Shown here piece by piece: positions 1 to 10,715 of a DNA stretch of 64,000 nucleotides; position 1 is the stretch's first letter, and the number at the start of each line of letters is the position of its first letter. The notes beneath the pieces were generated by a model that saw only the letters and a list, made by a program, of their open reading frames with translations, was not told where the DNA came from and did no database searches. Position numbers and translations under genes: made by a program. This DNA comes from Capronia americana (taxonomy: Eukaryota; Ascomycota; Eurotiomycetes; Chaetothyriales; Herpotrichiellaceae): assembly GCA_016110215.1 (NCBI GenBank), contig JADWQD010000013.1, positions 558,001 to 622,000 of the forward strand. The letters are read 5' to 3'.

Positions 1-155
1 ACACGGAGTAGTATCTTGGACAGTCGACAAATACGAAGCTGCCATGACCGCTCTGGGACACCTATGTAATCACATCCTACCACCAAGACTTCAGCCATGT
101 CACAGTCATCATCCTTACGCCTGACCACAAAAGCCTGAGGAAGGCACCCAGCTAC
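1..155. other. Upstream region of the acyl-CoA synthetase
   Basis: Left edge of the window, leading into the acyl-CoA synthetase start at 156. It contains an upstream ATG at 43 opening a 25-codon frame that stops at 118-120, before the main start. This could be a uORF if the transcript begins upstream. No TATA box is evident. Confidence 0.4.
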
Positions 156-2226
156 ATGATGGGCAGCACCGATGTTGCCCTCTTGCAAGCTGAAGCAACA
201 GCAATGTCTCCAGTAATGTCGTTGGTGTCGGGTCCAAAAACGCCCGAGCTGTGGGAAGAGACATTGGGAGAACTTATACAACGGCAGGCCGCCAAATATG
301 GAAACCACACGGCCGCGACATTTTCATGGCAGCGCAACCACAGACTCTCTTACAAGGACCTCTCAAGCAGAAGCGAGGCAGTTGCAAAATCGATGTTGGC
401 TAGAGGCTTAACGCATGGAGACAACATCGCGATCATGGCGGGCAATTGCTATCAGTACATTGAGACATTTCTGGCCGCCGCACGGATCGGTTGCCCATTA
501 GTTGTGTTGAATAATACTTATACGGCAAAAGAGCTTGTCACTGCGCTGAAGGTGACTTGTAAGTCGCCCATCAGTTTTTGTCGGACGTGCTAACATGAGA
601 GATAGCGTGCAAACTTCTATTCATCGCTCCGAAGATCAAATTGAAAGATCTATCAAGCCATATTGAATCTGTGACTCTGGAACTGGACTCTATACCCTGT
701 GTCTTACTTGCAAGCGGCGAGAGCGCAACCTCTACGACGTCCAACATTTGCCTATACTCGTCGTTCGTCTACGAAGGTCTATCCACCACCACGGCAGCCT
801 TGAAGCATGCACAGACCCGAGTCCGGAACAGCGACGTCCTGAATCTGCAGTTCACGTCTGGTAAGTGCTGCTCTTCCCTTAGGCTGGCGTAACGAAGCAT
901 TGACGAGAACAGGGACAACTGGGGCTCCAAAAGCAGCAATGCTGACACACAGGTAAGATCCGGTGCATTTCCCTTCCGAACATATCGCCAGCACTAACAA
1001 GTGAATCAGAAATCTCATCAACAACGCCCGCTTCGTCGGTACCGCAATGGTCCTTACCCCTTCCGACATAGTCTGCTGTCCGCCCCCTCTCTTCCATTGT
1101 TTCGGTCTAGTCATGGGCTTCCTCGCCTCCTTCACCCACGGCAGCACAATCGTCTTCCCCTGCGATCAATTCGACGCCTCTCAAGTCCTCGACACCCTCC
1201 ACTCGCAGAAGTGTACCGCCCTTCTCGGCGTGCCAACCATGTTCATTGCCGAAATCGAAGAGAATAGGGCTAAGAAGTTGAACATCACAGGTGTGAGGAC
1301 TGGGCTGGCGGCGGGGTCCTCTGTGAGCCCGACGTTAATGAAGCAGTTAGAAAAGGAATTTGGGGTTCAAGGCATGTTAATCGCGTATGGGATGACGGAG
1401 ACCAGTCCCGTCACCTTTATTACTTCCTTGCACGATAGCGAGGACAGGAAGACGAAGACTGTAGGCCGAGTACTCCCTCACACGGCGGCGAAAGTCATCG
1501 ATCGAGACGGAAACATTGTTCCAAGAGGCGCCAGGGGCGAACTCTGCACAAGTGGATATGCCCTGCAGAAGGGCTACTTCAACAATCCCGCCAAGACGGC
1601 GGAAGTTATGAAGCGGGACGAGAATGGCGTGCTTTGGATGTATACCGGTGACGAATGCGTTATCGACGAAGAAGGCTACTGCTCTGTGACAGGAAGGATT
1701 AAGGATATTATTATCCGAGGTAAGCCCTCCGATCGCAACGAATTTTCGCAGTCGATTTCGTTGTATGGTGACTTATCCTTGACGTGCCCCAGGCGGCGAA
1801 AATATCTTCCCTCTCGAAATCGAAACCCTCCTTTCCACGCACCCCTCCATAGCCGAAGCCTCCGTCGTCGCGATCCGCGACGCAAAATACGGGGAAGTTG
1901 TTGGCGCATTCCTGCGAGGACATCCCCAAGCAGGGTGTCTGACGCCAAACATCAATCCCTCTCTCAACCCGCAACACGGTCCGAGGAGCGACAAGAGGCT
2001 GAACCGCCCCTCGTGGAGAGAAGTCAACCACTTTGTGCGCAAAAGTCTAGGGAGCCACAAGGCGCCGAGGTACGTGTTCTGGATTGGCGATGAGGGTGTA
2101 GGGAATGAGTTTCCGAAGACGGGCAGTGGTAAGATCATGAAGCATGTGCTGATGGATGTGGGGGAGAGGCTTGTTCGGCAGGGAAGGGGAGGAGAGGAGG
2201 AAGCGAGAGTCAAAGCGAGGTTGTAG
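156..2226 (+). CDS. Acyl-CoA synthetase (AMP-forming), likely peroxisomal
   Basis: Adenylate-forming enzyme of the AMP-binding superfamily, converting a carboxylic acid, ATP and CoA to an acyl-CoA. Five exons fit phase and consensus: 156-558, 606-860, 913-952, 1010-1719, 1793-2226, giving 613 residues. The P-loop-like motif TSGTTGAPKAAMLTH is assembled across the third exon. YGMTETSP, the YTGDE motif and the hinge GRIKDIIIRGGENIFPLEIE follow in the normal order, and the C-terminal lysine lies in PKTGSGKIMK. The order and length fit medium-chain/ACSF2-like synthetases; the substrate cannot be read from sequence. The last three residues are ARL, a conservative PTS1, so peroxisomal import is inferred. 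The next gene, on the same strand, also ends in a PTS1. ATG codons at 156 and 159 are equivalent candidate starts. Confidence 0.88.
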
Positions 2227-3049
2227 ACCATAGACCGTGCAAGGAGTTTGTGTACATTGAAATGAACGATAGAGATTGTACGAGCGACTCAACTGCAAAA
2301 TGCACTGGCTGATTCGACTGGACGGATTGAATTCTCAGCTCCTTTCGCAATTGCTCCAAGTATGCTTGATATCACGGCACCTGAACCCCTATGCGTCTTG
2401 TTCGCGGAGTGTCCTACGTTCATCCTCCGTAAGGAGAGCAGATCTGGACGATCAGCGAGTGAAAGACGCTTTAGGCCCCGAGATACAACAACCCATGGGG
2501 TACAGAGTATAGAGCACATAGTGATGTACTCGGTATGTACGCTCAGGTACGCTGTAGGGAGCGTGAGTAACTACACAGCAAATCCTCCCATTCCCGAGAT
2601 CAATGGTCATCAAGCTGTCAGTCAGTCACTGGAGAACGGCAAACCAACCAACCAACCCCCTGAGCGCGGGGAGACGAGGCTGAAAGTGGAGAACTTTTCC
2701 CTCGGCCGCGGGATTTTCCAAGGGCAAAATTATTTTTAGCGTCCGTGCCGAACACGAGCACGAGCACGGCCGGCCCGACCGTGCCCATCTCGTCCTGTCT
2801 TTCGAGGACGGCTTCCCTGGCGACTTGGGTGCTTCGTACGACGGACTCCGAGTAGAGTGCAAGTGCAGGGTCCGAGGTTAGGAAGCCGGGCACAAGCACC
2901 ATAAGCAGACCGGACAAAGACGGGGTACGGAGTACGGGGACGGAAAGGTGTGCGGGCGCATCGCTGGAGGTTCCTCGGTAAGAGAGTTGAGACCCTGAAC
3001 CTTACGGACGAGTGATCCATACTACTCAGCTCCAGGGGACCTGATAATC
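2227..3049. other. Intergenic, acyl-CoA synthetase to lyase/hydratase fusion
   Basis: About 0.8 kb holding the 3' end of the synthetase gene and the promoter of the fusion gene. There are short runs of simple sequence (aaccaaccaacc near 2641, cgagcacgagcac near 2757). No convincing coding frame or RNA gene is seen. Confidence 0.5.
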
Positions 3050-5077
3050 ATGGATGGGTTGCGGATACCTTTGCATGTCTCCATCCCTGTCTGGAGGGCG
3101 TGCGTGCCCTCGTTGTTGTTGTTGCCTTCTTCGTCACCGTCCTCATCCGCGATACGCATCGCCTCGAGGTGTCATAAACATCAGTTACCAGCTCCCTCTG
3201 GGCTACTCGGGGGCTTCGTCATGGCGAGGACGAACTCCACCATGCCCGAACCGCCGGGTACGGTTCGTATCGTCGAAGTCGGGCCCCGCGATGGGCTGCA
3301 GAATATTAAGACAGTAATACCGACGGCGACGAAGCTGGAGCTGATTTCTCGGTTGCGGCAAACTGGCCTCAAAACAATTGAGATCACATCCGTGGTGTCC
3401 CCAAGGGCGATTCCTCAACTGGCGGATTGTCGGACTGTGCTTGCTGATGGGGCGGTCAAGGGAATGGTACAAGATGGCTCGCTTCGCGTGCCGGTGCTGA
3501 TCCCTAATCTGAAGGGCTTGGAGATCGCGCTGGAAAACGGCGTGCGGGAAGTGGCAGTGTTTGTGAGCGCTACGGAGGGGTTCAGCAGAGCCAACATCAA
3601 CGCGACTGTCGATGAGGGATTGGCGAGGGCACGACACGTCACAGAGCGGGCAACTGCTGCTGGTTTGGCCGTGCGAGGGTACGTGAGTTGTATATTTGCG
3701 GATCCCTTTGACGGACCCACGCCTCGGGCGAATGTGCTCAAGGTGGTAAAGGAATTGTTAGACATGGGCTGTTATGAAGTCAGTCTAGGGGATACGTTGG
3801 GTATTGGCACGGCTGCCGATGTGAAGAGTCTGCTTGATTACCTGCTTGAGCACGGCATCTCCTCGTCACTGCTTGCAGGTCATTTTCACGATACCTATGG
3901 CCAAGCTGTGGGGAACGTGTGGCAAGCTTATCAGTGTGGTCTGCGCGTATTCGATAGTAGTGTTGGTGGGCTGGGAGGCTGCCCGTTTGCGCCTGGCGCC
4001 AAGGGCAATGCTGCCACGGAAGACCTGGTGTATATGTTCGAGCAGGCTGGATTGAAGACCGGAGTGGACCTTTCCAAATTGGTGGAGGTTGGGAACTGGA
4101 TTTCAGCACAACTGAAGAAACCGAATGAGAGTCGTGCCGGTGTTGCTTTGGCCGCGAGGCAGGCCCTGCTTCAATCGAAACCGAAGGATACAACTCCGTC
4201 CAAGGATCCTGCACGGTCCGAACTCTCGTGGACATTGGTGGGCGAGACAGAAAGTGTGAAGACTTATCGCTCTGGTGTCAACCTCAAGGCGGTCCTCAAT
4301 CAACCGAAGAAAGGCAACGCCCTCACGATCCCCATGATCCAGGAACTCACCCAGCTGTTTCACCGAGCGCGAGACGACCGCTCCATTTCACGCATTGTTA
4401 TATCGGCGGAAGGCAAGACATTCTGTGCTGGTATGGACCTCGGCAAAGGGACATCACCAGTCGCTCAGACCAAGGAAATCAGTGATGCACAATATGAGCG
4501 GCTGGCACGGCTCTTCGAAGCAATCGACAACGCACCTCAAGTGACGGTAGCTGCAATCAATGGGTCAGCATATGGTGGCGGAGTTGGACTAGCATTCGCC
4601 TGCGACATCAGAATAGCCGTCAAGTCGGCGACGGTCACGCTGAGCGAGGCAAAGCTCGGACTGTGCCCCGCGACAATCTCGAAATACATCATCAGGGAAT
4701 GGGGTCTGGCATTCACACGAGAGGCAATGCTCTCAGCTCGCCCGATAACGATGACTGAGTTACGGTCACTCGGCTTGATTGCAAAAGTGGTGGACGAACC
4801 TGCACAGCTGTCCGCGGAGTTAGATCAATATCTCTCTCGGCTCAAGATTGCGGGACCCGAGGCATCAAGCATGTGCAAGCAACTCATTAAGTTAGGATGG
4901 GCACATGCTGGGAGCAATGAGCAGGAGAGAGGCATCAAGCAATTGTTTGATAAGATGATGCGGTCGGACGGGGAGGCCGCCATTGGGCTGAAGGCGTTCC
5001 AAACCACGCGCAAGCCGCTGGACTGGGACGAGATAATTATTGCTCGGACAGCTTCTGCTACCAAGTCGAAGCTATAA
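3050..5077 (+). CDS. Fused HMG-CoA lyase / methylglutaconyl-CoA hydratase-like enzyme, PTS1
   Basis: One uninterrupted frame encodes two enzymes in 675 residues. Residues about 72-365 are an HMG-CoA lyase (DRE-TIM barrel): VGPRDGLQN with R80 and D81, metal-ligand HFHD (H278, H280), and the signature loop GLGGCPF with the catalytic cysteine at 311. Residues about 405-675 are a crotonase-fold hydratase: oxyanion-hole FCAGMDLG and AYGGGVGL, then LSEAKLG with Glu533. The usual first catalytic Glu is Gly513, as I recall for LiuC-type methylglutaconyl-CoA hydratases. The two activities are consecutive in leucine catabolism: 3-methylglutaconyl-CoA to HMG-CoA, then acetoacetate plus acetyl-CoA. The C-terminus is SKL, a canonical PTS1. 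The first 57 residues are basic and Ser-rich and could be a mitochondrial presequence; an internal ATG at 3221 would give a purely peroxisomal form. Substrate specificity is inferred. Confidence 0.88.
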   Translation: MDGLRIPLHVSIPVWRACVPSLLLLPSSSPSSSAIRIASRCHKHQLPAPSGLLGGFVMARTNSTMPEPPGTVRIVEVGPRDGLQNIKTVIPTATKLELISRLRQTGLKTIEITSVVSPRAIPQLADCRTVLADGAVKGMVQDGSLRVPVLIPNLKGLEIALENGVREVAVFVSATEGFSRANINATVDEGLARARHVTERATAAGLAVRGYVSCIFADPFDGPTPRANVLKVVKELLDMGCYEVSLGDTLGIGTAADVKSLLDYLLEHGISSSLLAGHFHDTYGQAVGNVWQAYQCGLRVFDSSVGGLGGCPFAPGAKGNAATEDLVYMFEQAGLKTGVDLSKLVEVGNWISAQLKKPNESRAGVALAARQALLQSKPKDTTPSKDPARSELSWTLVGETESVKTYRSGVNLKAVLNQPKKGNALTIPMIQELTQLFHRARDDRSISRIVISAEGKTFCAGMDLGKGTSPVAQTKEISDAQYERLARLFEAIDNAPQVTVAAINGSAYGGGVGLAFACDIRIAVKSATVTLSEAKLGLCPATISKYIIREWGLAFTREAMLSARPITMTELRSLGLIAKVVDEPAQLSAELDQYLSRLKIAGPEASSMCKQLIKLGWAHAGSNEQERGIKQLFDKMMRSDGEAAIGLKAFQTTRKPLDWDEIIIARTASATKSKL

Positions 5078-5567
5078 ATATTATGGCGATAGAAGAAAGT
5101 GAAATCAAACTGAAATCAAAGTGAGGCCTGGATCGGGAGCACGACGGTATGCAGCAGTTACTGCAGAGCATGTGTCACTCACGCGCCAATGTTCAGCTCC
5201 GCACCCAACCAGTCACGCCAGTCCGAATTTCGTGTCTGTGTAACGACGACTTGCAGATGGGCATGTGAAAATAAGACACCACTTCCTATCACCAGCTCTT
5301 GTGCCATTGTTGAGACAGGCAGCCACTCCTTTGCTCCACACATAGTCGGGTCCATCTTACTATTTCAACTGTCGCTCGTTCACGCACTTATACCTTTCCC
5401 CTCTCCACGATGCTTCAAAAATTTCGACTTGCTTCACGACTCTGGTAGCACGAGACCATTAGATCACTGTACCCTCCCATTTTGCCAAACAACGGGCTCT
5501 TTTTGCCTCAGTTTGACCTCAACGAGGCGCAGCCATATTCGTGCAACGTCACTGCACCCCTGCGGTT
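5078..5567. other. Intergenic region upstream of INSIG
   Basis: About 0.5 kb, pyrimidine-rich towards 5540, consistent with the promoter and 5' UTR of the INSIG gene. Frames open across it (for example 5189-5662) are low-complexity and overlap the INSIG start in another frame, so I do not call them. Confidence 0.45.
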
Positions 5568-6650
5568 ATGGAGATGCCTCCGATCTATCGCCCTATTCCT
5601 CGACGAGGGTTCGAAATCACGCCAGCCTCAAGCGACTCGTCGTACCCTCCCTCGCCAGCTGAGGCCACAAACCCGGAACTTCTCTCGCCTCAGAAGTCCG
5701 ACGCCTCCCCCAGTCGGACTCGGTCTATATTGAATCTTACTTCGTCCACATTACTCGGGATTTACTCCCCAGTTAGCGGCGATGGAGCTCGAGAGGAAAT
5801 GTCGACACCGTGGGGAACTGGTGCACAGACTCCGGCAAAGAGGCAAAGCGTGGACGATTATAACTACGAGCCTACAACAGAACCTCTTGAATGGAGCAGA
5901 GAGGCTACAAAGACCAGGCCAAAGCTGAAGAGAAGGGGATTTCGTGGCTACGTCGTGCCTCTCATCCTGCAGACACTGCTCTTGGGCGGATTCGGCATTG
6001 GCTATGGCTCCATCGTCACCCATCTTCACAAGACGCAGCGTATAACACCAGTGCCGGTCCCGGATATTGACCGGAGCACACTGTCCTACCAGCTGTTATG
6101 GGGCCTCTTCGGTGTCCTGCTAGGAAACGCACTGCCGGCTGTTGATGCTCTGGGGGAAAAGTTCGTCTCGTCAGATACCAAGTCGGGTGCCAGAAAGGCA
6201 GCCTCAGTCAAAGGAGCAGCCTCAGCTTCTTCGTCCGCAAGTGGACTGGGTCCGTTGTGGTACTCAGCTGTAAGGAGCATGGGTGTCTTTGTAGGGATTG
6301 CATTCGCAGTGGTAAGCTCACTTCTTCGAACCAGCAATCACAGTTCTGACTGACAGATCTAGCGACGAATCCCCTGGCAATCGACCCTGCAGGTCGCCCT
6401 GACCCTAGCGTTGGCAAATCCGGTATTATGGTATCTGATTGATCGGTCTTTACCCGGTCTAGCGTTTTCAGCAGCTGTCAGCACTATTGGTACGATGGTT
6501 CTGCTGGTTGTCGATCCAAACTTCGTGCCCGTGCCAGCAATACATCAGCCGATGGCGTCGGAAAAATTCGGGGTGTACACATGGCTGGCGAGCATTCTTT
6601 TCTGCACCAGCATCTGCTTTGGAGCTATAGGAAGGCGACTTCAACTATGA
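5568..6650 (+). CDS. INSIG-domain ER membrane protein
   Basis: Insulin-induced-gene family protein, a polytopic ER protein that in other eukaryotes regulates sterol sensing and HMG-CoA reductase turnover. Two exons, 5568-6311 and 6363-6650, joined in phase 0, encode 343 residues. The N-terminal ~120 residues are Pro/Ser-rich and disordered (starts MEMPPIYRPIPRR). Hydrophobic segments follow: VVPLILQTLLLGGFGIGYG, LLWGLFGVLLGNALPAVDAL, YSAVRSMGVFVGIAFAV, then after the intron TLQVALTLALANPVLWYLID and two more. The loop between the second and third segments is a Ser/Ala-rich insertion. The start at 5568 is the first ATG in frame; upstream only GTG codons are available. No SCAP or SREBP gene is in the window. 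Confidence 0.85.
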
Positions 6651-6701
6651 TGGGTGCCGGTCTAAGATTCTTGTCAATATATACCGATATTTAATGCTTG
6701 T

Positions 6702-7427
6702 TCAAAATGCCCGATTGACACCGGCCCAGTTCGGGTTATCCAAGTGTGACTTGTATAAGTTGTTTGGCCATGACGCAGCAGGTGCCTTGCCCGGATTCCT
6801 GATTGCTTGTTCAACCACAGCATCGCCCAGGACCTTTTCGATATCAAGTCTAGGCAATCTTGCCTCGACATCCCTCGCATACTCCTCGGCACCCAGAGAG
6901 GACCTTATGGCCGGGCGGAAGTCGATCAGGACACCCAGCCTCACCAGTCGAGCCAATGGCGTGATACGCTCCGCTATGCCGGGCGAGGTATGCAGAGCAA
7001 TAGCCGTCCAGACCTCGTGCGCATCCCCTTCCGACTTGCTGTGGCTCCGAACTAGGTCGGCAGCAGCATCCGCGCCTTCGACCTCGAACCGCTGCGGGCC
7101 ATCGTGCTTGCGGGATGCACCGATATCATGCGTCATGCATGCGACAAATAACAGGTCGCTGTCCGCCCATTCGCTCTTTTCGTTGTCGGCCAACCATTTT
7201 GCAAAGAGGTAGACCCGTAGGGAGTGATGCAAGATCGACAGCGGCAAGGCGGCGGATATCACAAGGTCGAACGCGGCCGTGCAAAGAGCGGAGTGGGGGA
7301 CGAAGGCTCGTAACAACGCCGCAGCATCACTCGTATTTGGCGCGTCTGTATCAGAAGAATGTGAGTGTGAGAGGGTGGTTTCAGGTGTCACGGCACTTGG
7401 GCCGGAAGCCCCGGAGTGACCACACAT
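6702..7427 (-). CDS. HD-domain hydrolase, cyanamide-hydratase-like
   Basis: HD-superfamily metal-dependent protein of 241 residues from the ATG at 7427. Metal-binding motifs are present in order: HHSLRVY, the central CMTHDIGAS, and ALHTSPG, followed by LVRLGVLIDFRP. Fungal members are usually annotated cyanamide hydratase/urea hydro-lyase-like; the real substrate is not evident. The reading frame continues upstream to about 7511 without an ATG, so the true 5' end may include an upstream exon. A possible acceptor (ctgatacag on the minus strand) lies near 7348, so the first ~27 residues are uncertain. It converges with INSIG, with 51 bp between the stop codons. Confidence 0.68.
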   Translation of the reverse strand: MCGHSGASGPSAVTPETTLSHSHSSDTDAPNTSDAAALLRAFVPHSALCTAAFDLVISAALPLSILHHSLRVYLFAKWLADNEKSEWADSDLLFVACMTHDIGASRKHDGPQRFEVEGADAAADLVRSHSKSEGDAHEVWTAIALHTSPGIAERITPLARLVRLGVLIDFRPAIRSSLGAEEYARDVEARLPRLDIEKVLGDAVVEQAIRNPGKAPAASWPNNLYKSHLDNPNWAGVNRAF

Positions 7428-8170
7428 TGGCGGGTGGGATGGAAATTGGCGATGGAGGGTGGCACGAGCTGAGGACGGAATTGCTTGTGTGTTGCTCCTT
7501 GACGTATGCACTGTTTACACCTTCGCCCAGAATGTTTGTTGTCTGTGAAAAGCCTGATGGATGGCACCACAAACCAAGTTTACTCGCTGATGCCGTCAAC
7601 CCCAGGTGTTCGTGGCCAATATGGATCAGTCACGATGTGCAGTAGCCGGCCAGATGACCACTGAACGCGCGAGACCTCAGTGGTCAGGCGCGTCGCGGAT
7701 TGGGACGAGGGAGTCTCAGACCTGGGCTTTGCAAGCTTGGTTCCCCTGATTTAAGGCATGATAGCCCGTCTGATAGGCGTTTAATGGTGTGCGACTAGTG
7801 ACAACCGGGTAAGGCTCACGGGCCAGGGAAGCGACCATGCCGCTTCAAGCCGCAGATTTTCGCCTCCAAATATAAAATGTGTTGCCAAGTGAGAAGCCGC
7901 GATCTTGAACAGCAGCAGATTGAGGGCCGTGAACCGCTAACACGCTCCTTACGCATTTCTGCCCCTCTGACACATACCGTCCACGAGCGCATCGGCTCAC
8001 CAGCTCATCAGCTCACTCTCTCCTGACATTCTTATTGATCTGCTACAGAGCTGGCTCTTGTGCGACCCCGTTGTTGCTGCCCAACTGGCGGTGCGATCCT
8101 CTGACCCTCATTTTACTGGTCTCTTCCCGCCTGAACTTCCACACTCACCACTCAGACGACAACACGCAAG
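7428..8170. other. Divergent intergenic region, HD hydrolase / LYAR
   Basis: About 0.74 kb between two divergent genes, so it holds both promoters. An AT-rich aaatataaaatg element near 7866 could act as a TATA-like element towards the LYAR gene. No coding sequence is seen. Confidence 0.45.
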
Positions 8171-9932
8171 ATGGTCTCATTCCAATGCGAGGTTAGCACC
8201 AATGCGCGACAGATCGACGTCTTGACCGGTTTCTAACAATCCTGACTGCAGGGCTGCGGCGACGTCCTCACCAAGAAGAAGCTCGACCCGCATCGCAATC
8301 AATGCCGCGGCGCTATGTTCACTTGCATAGACTGCATGACTACGTTTCAGGGTACTCACTATAGAGCGCATACAGTATGTGGATCACCCACAACCTTGTC
8401 ACTACAGACATGCGCCCGACTCGGTGAAGAACTTTGGCACTGACAAGGGCAATCAGTCATGCATTACCGAAGACCAGAAGTACCAGGGCGCGCTCTACCG
8501 CGAAAAGCCCTCGAAGGCGGCGAAACGGAAATCCGTCTCGATCGTTGAGCCCGACAATGAAAAGGCTCTCGTCCCCCGTCAACCGTATGTCGAAGATGTC
8601 GCCGATGTCGAAACCCCTCCTCACGTTCCTACACCCCCGCCCGCTGTACCCGACTCGTCCATCCGCGATAGTGTCTTTGATTACATGGTGGACGACGGCG
8701 ACGAAGCCCATACGCCACAGATCAGCTTTGCCAAGGACAAGGGCGAAATGTCTATGAAGCACAGTGCCCCCTCGATCTTCACCAACAGCCGTCCTTCCAG
8801 TCGCAATGGTGAAGAGCATCAGCACAGCAAGGAATATGAAGAGAATGGGTTCACCTGGGGCACTGAGCCGGTCTTGCCCCGAGGGCTGTTGGATATGAAC
8901 GGCAGCTCATTGTCACTCGAGTTCATGACGCCAGCCGCAAAAGAGGCCAAATCGAAGTTGAGCAAGAAAGAAAGACCACAATCGCATAGCCGGACAAACA
9001 GCGGAAGCGAAAAGAAGAGGAAACGACCCACTGATGACCCAGTGCACGAGCTAGAGGGAGATACCCTGATGCCTGATACAGTCAAGGCGGACACTCCTGC
9101 AGTTATCCACTCGGGCCTCACCGGTGGTCTGAGTCGCATGATGTCTCAGGACGAGGCATATCCCTTTCGTCGATCACCTGACCCGGAAGACAGGCGTGGC
9201 GCGGTCATCGTGAAGGCGCGTTCGACTCGTCGAGGCCAAAAACTCGAGGACCCTACCTCGCCGTTGAAACGCACTCGGCACACCAAGGAGGACTCGAACG
9301 GCCTGGGCATTTCCATCAAAGGCCGAGCCGTCAAGGCTCTCTCCATGGTCGGCGGAGCTCTGCTTGCTGGCCAAGGTGCAAGCGAAATGGCCAACGGCCG
9401 CACAAGGAGGCGAGCCAGCTCATCCGATCATGGTCAGAGCCTGACGCGAATCCAAAATGGCGAGAAGCGAGAGAGGAAGAAGCACAAAGTGCACCGCCAC
9501 AACGGCACCTCATCAGCTAATGTCCGACATGAACATCGCTCTCGCCGTCGATATAGTGACGAGTCGCGCTCACCTTCACAAGGGGAAGGCACGTCGCGGA
9601 AACTCAAGGCCATTGAATACCGCAAGCACGACGATTCGGCTTCTGACTCGGATTCTGAGGCTGCTCGCGCAGCCAGAAAAACAAAAAATACCAACGGTGA
9701 TATGGTCGTTTTCGGAGCCGAGGAGAAGACCAAACGGGCTTGTCGCAGTTTCCTCGCCAATGCGCCCGGACTGGATTCCGACAAGGGATACTCCATTCAC
9801 AAAATGCTCAAGCGGTGGCACAAGCACAACGACGTGAGGAGCAGCTCATCCAAGATTGACGAAGAACAGGATCTTTGGAGAGCTTTGCGGATCAAGCGGA
9901 ACGAGAAAGGCGAGTACATTGTCTGCTTTTGA
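8171..9932 (+). CDS. LYAR-type C2HC zinc-finger nucleolar protein
   Basis: Homologue of LYAR, a nucleolar cell-growth regulator linked to ribosome biogenesis. Three exons, 8171-8191, 8252-8374 and 8457-9932, give 539 residues. Exons 1-2 assemble the zinc-finger pair MVSFQCEGCGDVL and HRNQCRGAMFTCIDCMTTF; exon 3 opens with SCITEDQKYQGALY, the conserved block after the LYAR finger. The tiny 21-nt first exon is needed to supply the first cysteine. The rest is disordered, charged and rich in Lys/Arg clusters (KKRKRP, EKRERKKHKVHRH), as expected of a nuclear protein. The C-terminal ~65 residues (FLANAPGLDSDKGYSIHKML) look folded and conserved. The frame open upstream of 8457 is intron sequence. 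Confidence 0.85.
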
Positions 9933-10715
9933 TGGCCTCGAGCAGCGCCTCTTCTTGACATGTCGTTGCTATGACGTATACACGATATTTAATGGCTGGC
10001 ACTCACTTCTCTTCTCATGGATTCGTTGGCAGTTTTTTATGTCACAAGCAGGAGAGATGTGGGGTGTAATGAACTGTACAAACATGGTGTGAAAGGGCCG
10101 ATAGATGCAAGGAGAACAGACCACCAGGTCCGTCCTTGCTTTCAAGTATAACTACTAGTAGAACACCTCAAGGGGGATTTCAACCAGCCCTTTCCTTTTT
10201 GCTCTGAGGATCATCGAGACTTGTAGGTCCAGCACGTCGACGTCAAGATATGCGGTTGTCAGGAGAACACATGCAGATTTTGTTGCTCCTCACCTTCTTT
10301 TGTGGTGAATAAGCTTCAGGCTGAATTTCTGAAACACGTGAATCGGGTTTAGATCGAGAGTGGAACGTGCCGGAGGGAAAGGCAGAGAAGCCAATCGTCA
10401 GGCAGGAGCATTGATTGTGGCAGTGAATGGGCAGCGAGAGTGACACGCTTTGGGCGTGACCGAGCCGAGCGAGTGAAGCAAGGGAGCCCGGAGTCCTCCA
10501 CAGTGGCCAGTGGTGCCAGTAACTCGTCAGGGCTTGGTCAACTTCACTTCACCGTAAGCTGACTGACCGATCCGACCTCCCGCCTCTTAACATTCCTAGC
10601 AAATCTACCCACCCACCTCTAACTCCCCTTCTTATAACCTCCCCAATTACTCGAAGCAATGGCCATATCTGTATAGATCTTACTCTCAACGCCCTGGATC
10701 TCCGTGTATTCGACC
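9933..10715. other. Intergenic region upstream of IRE1
   Basis: About 0.8 kb containing the LYAR 3' end and the IRE1 promoter/5' UTR. A CACGTG hexamer occurs at about 10335. Sequence near 10600-10700 is pyrimidine-rich, as in many fungal leaders. No gene or RNA gene was recognised. Confidence 0.45.

Noticed and set aside
8379..8456. Alternative start of the LYAR-type gene within the second intron
   Set aside because: Starting there would lose the zinc-finger cysteines supplied by exons 1 and 2, which splice cleanly.
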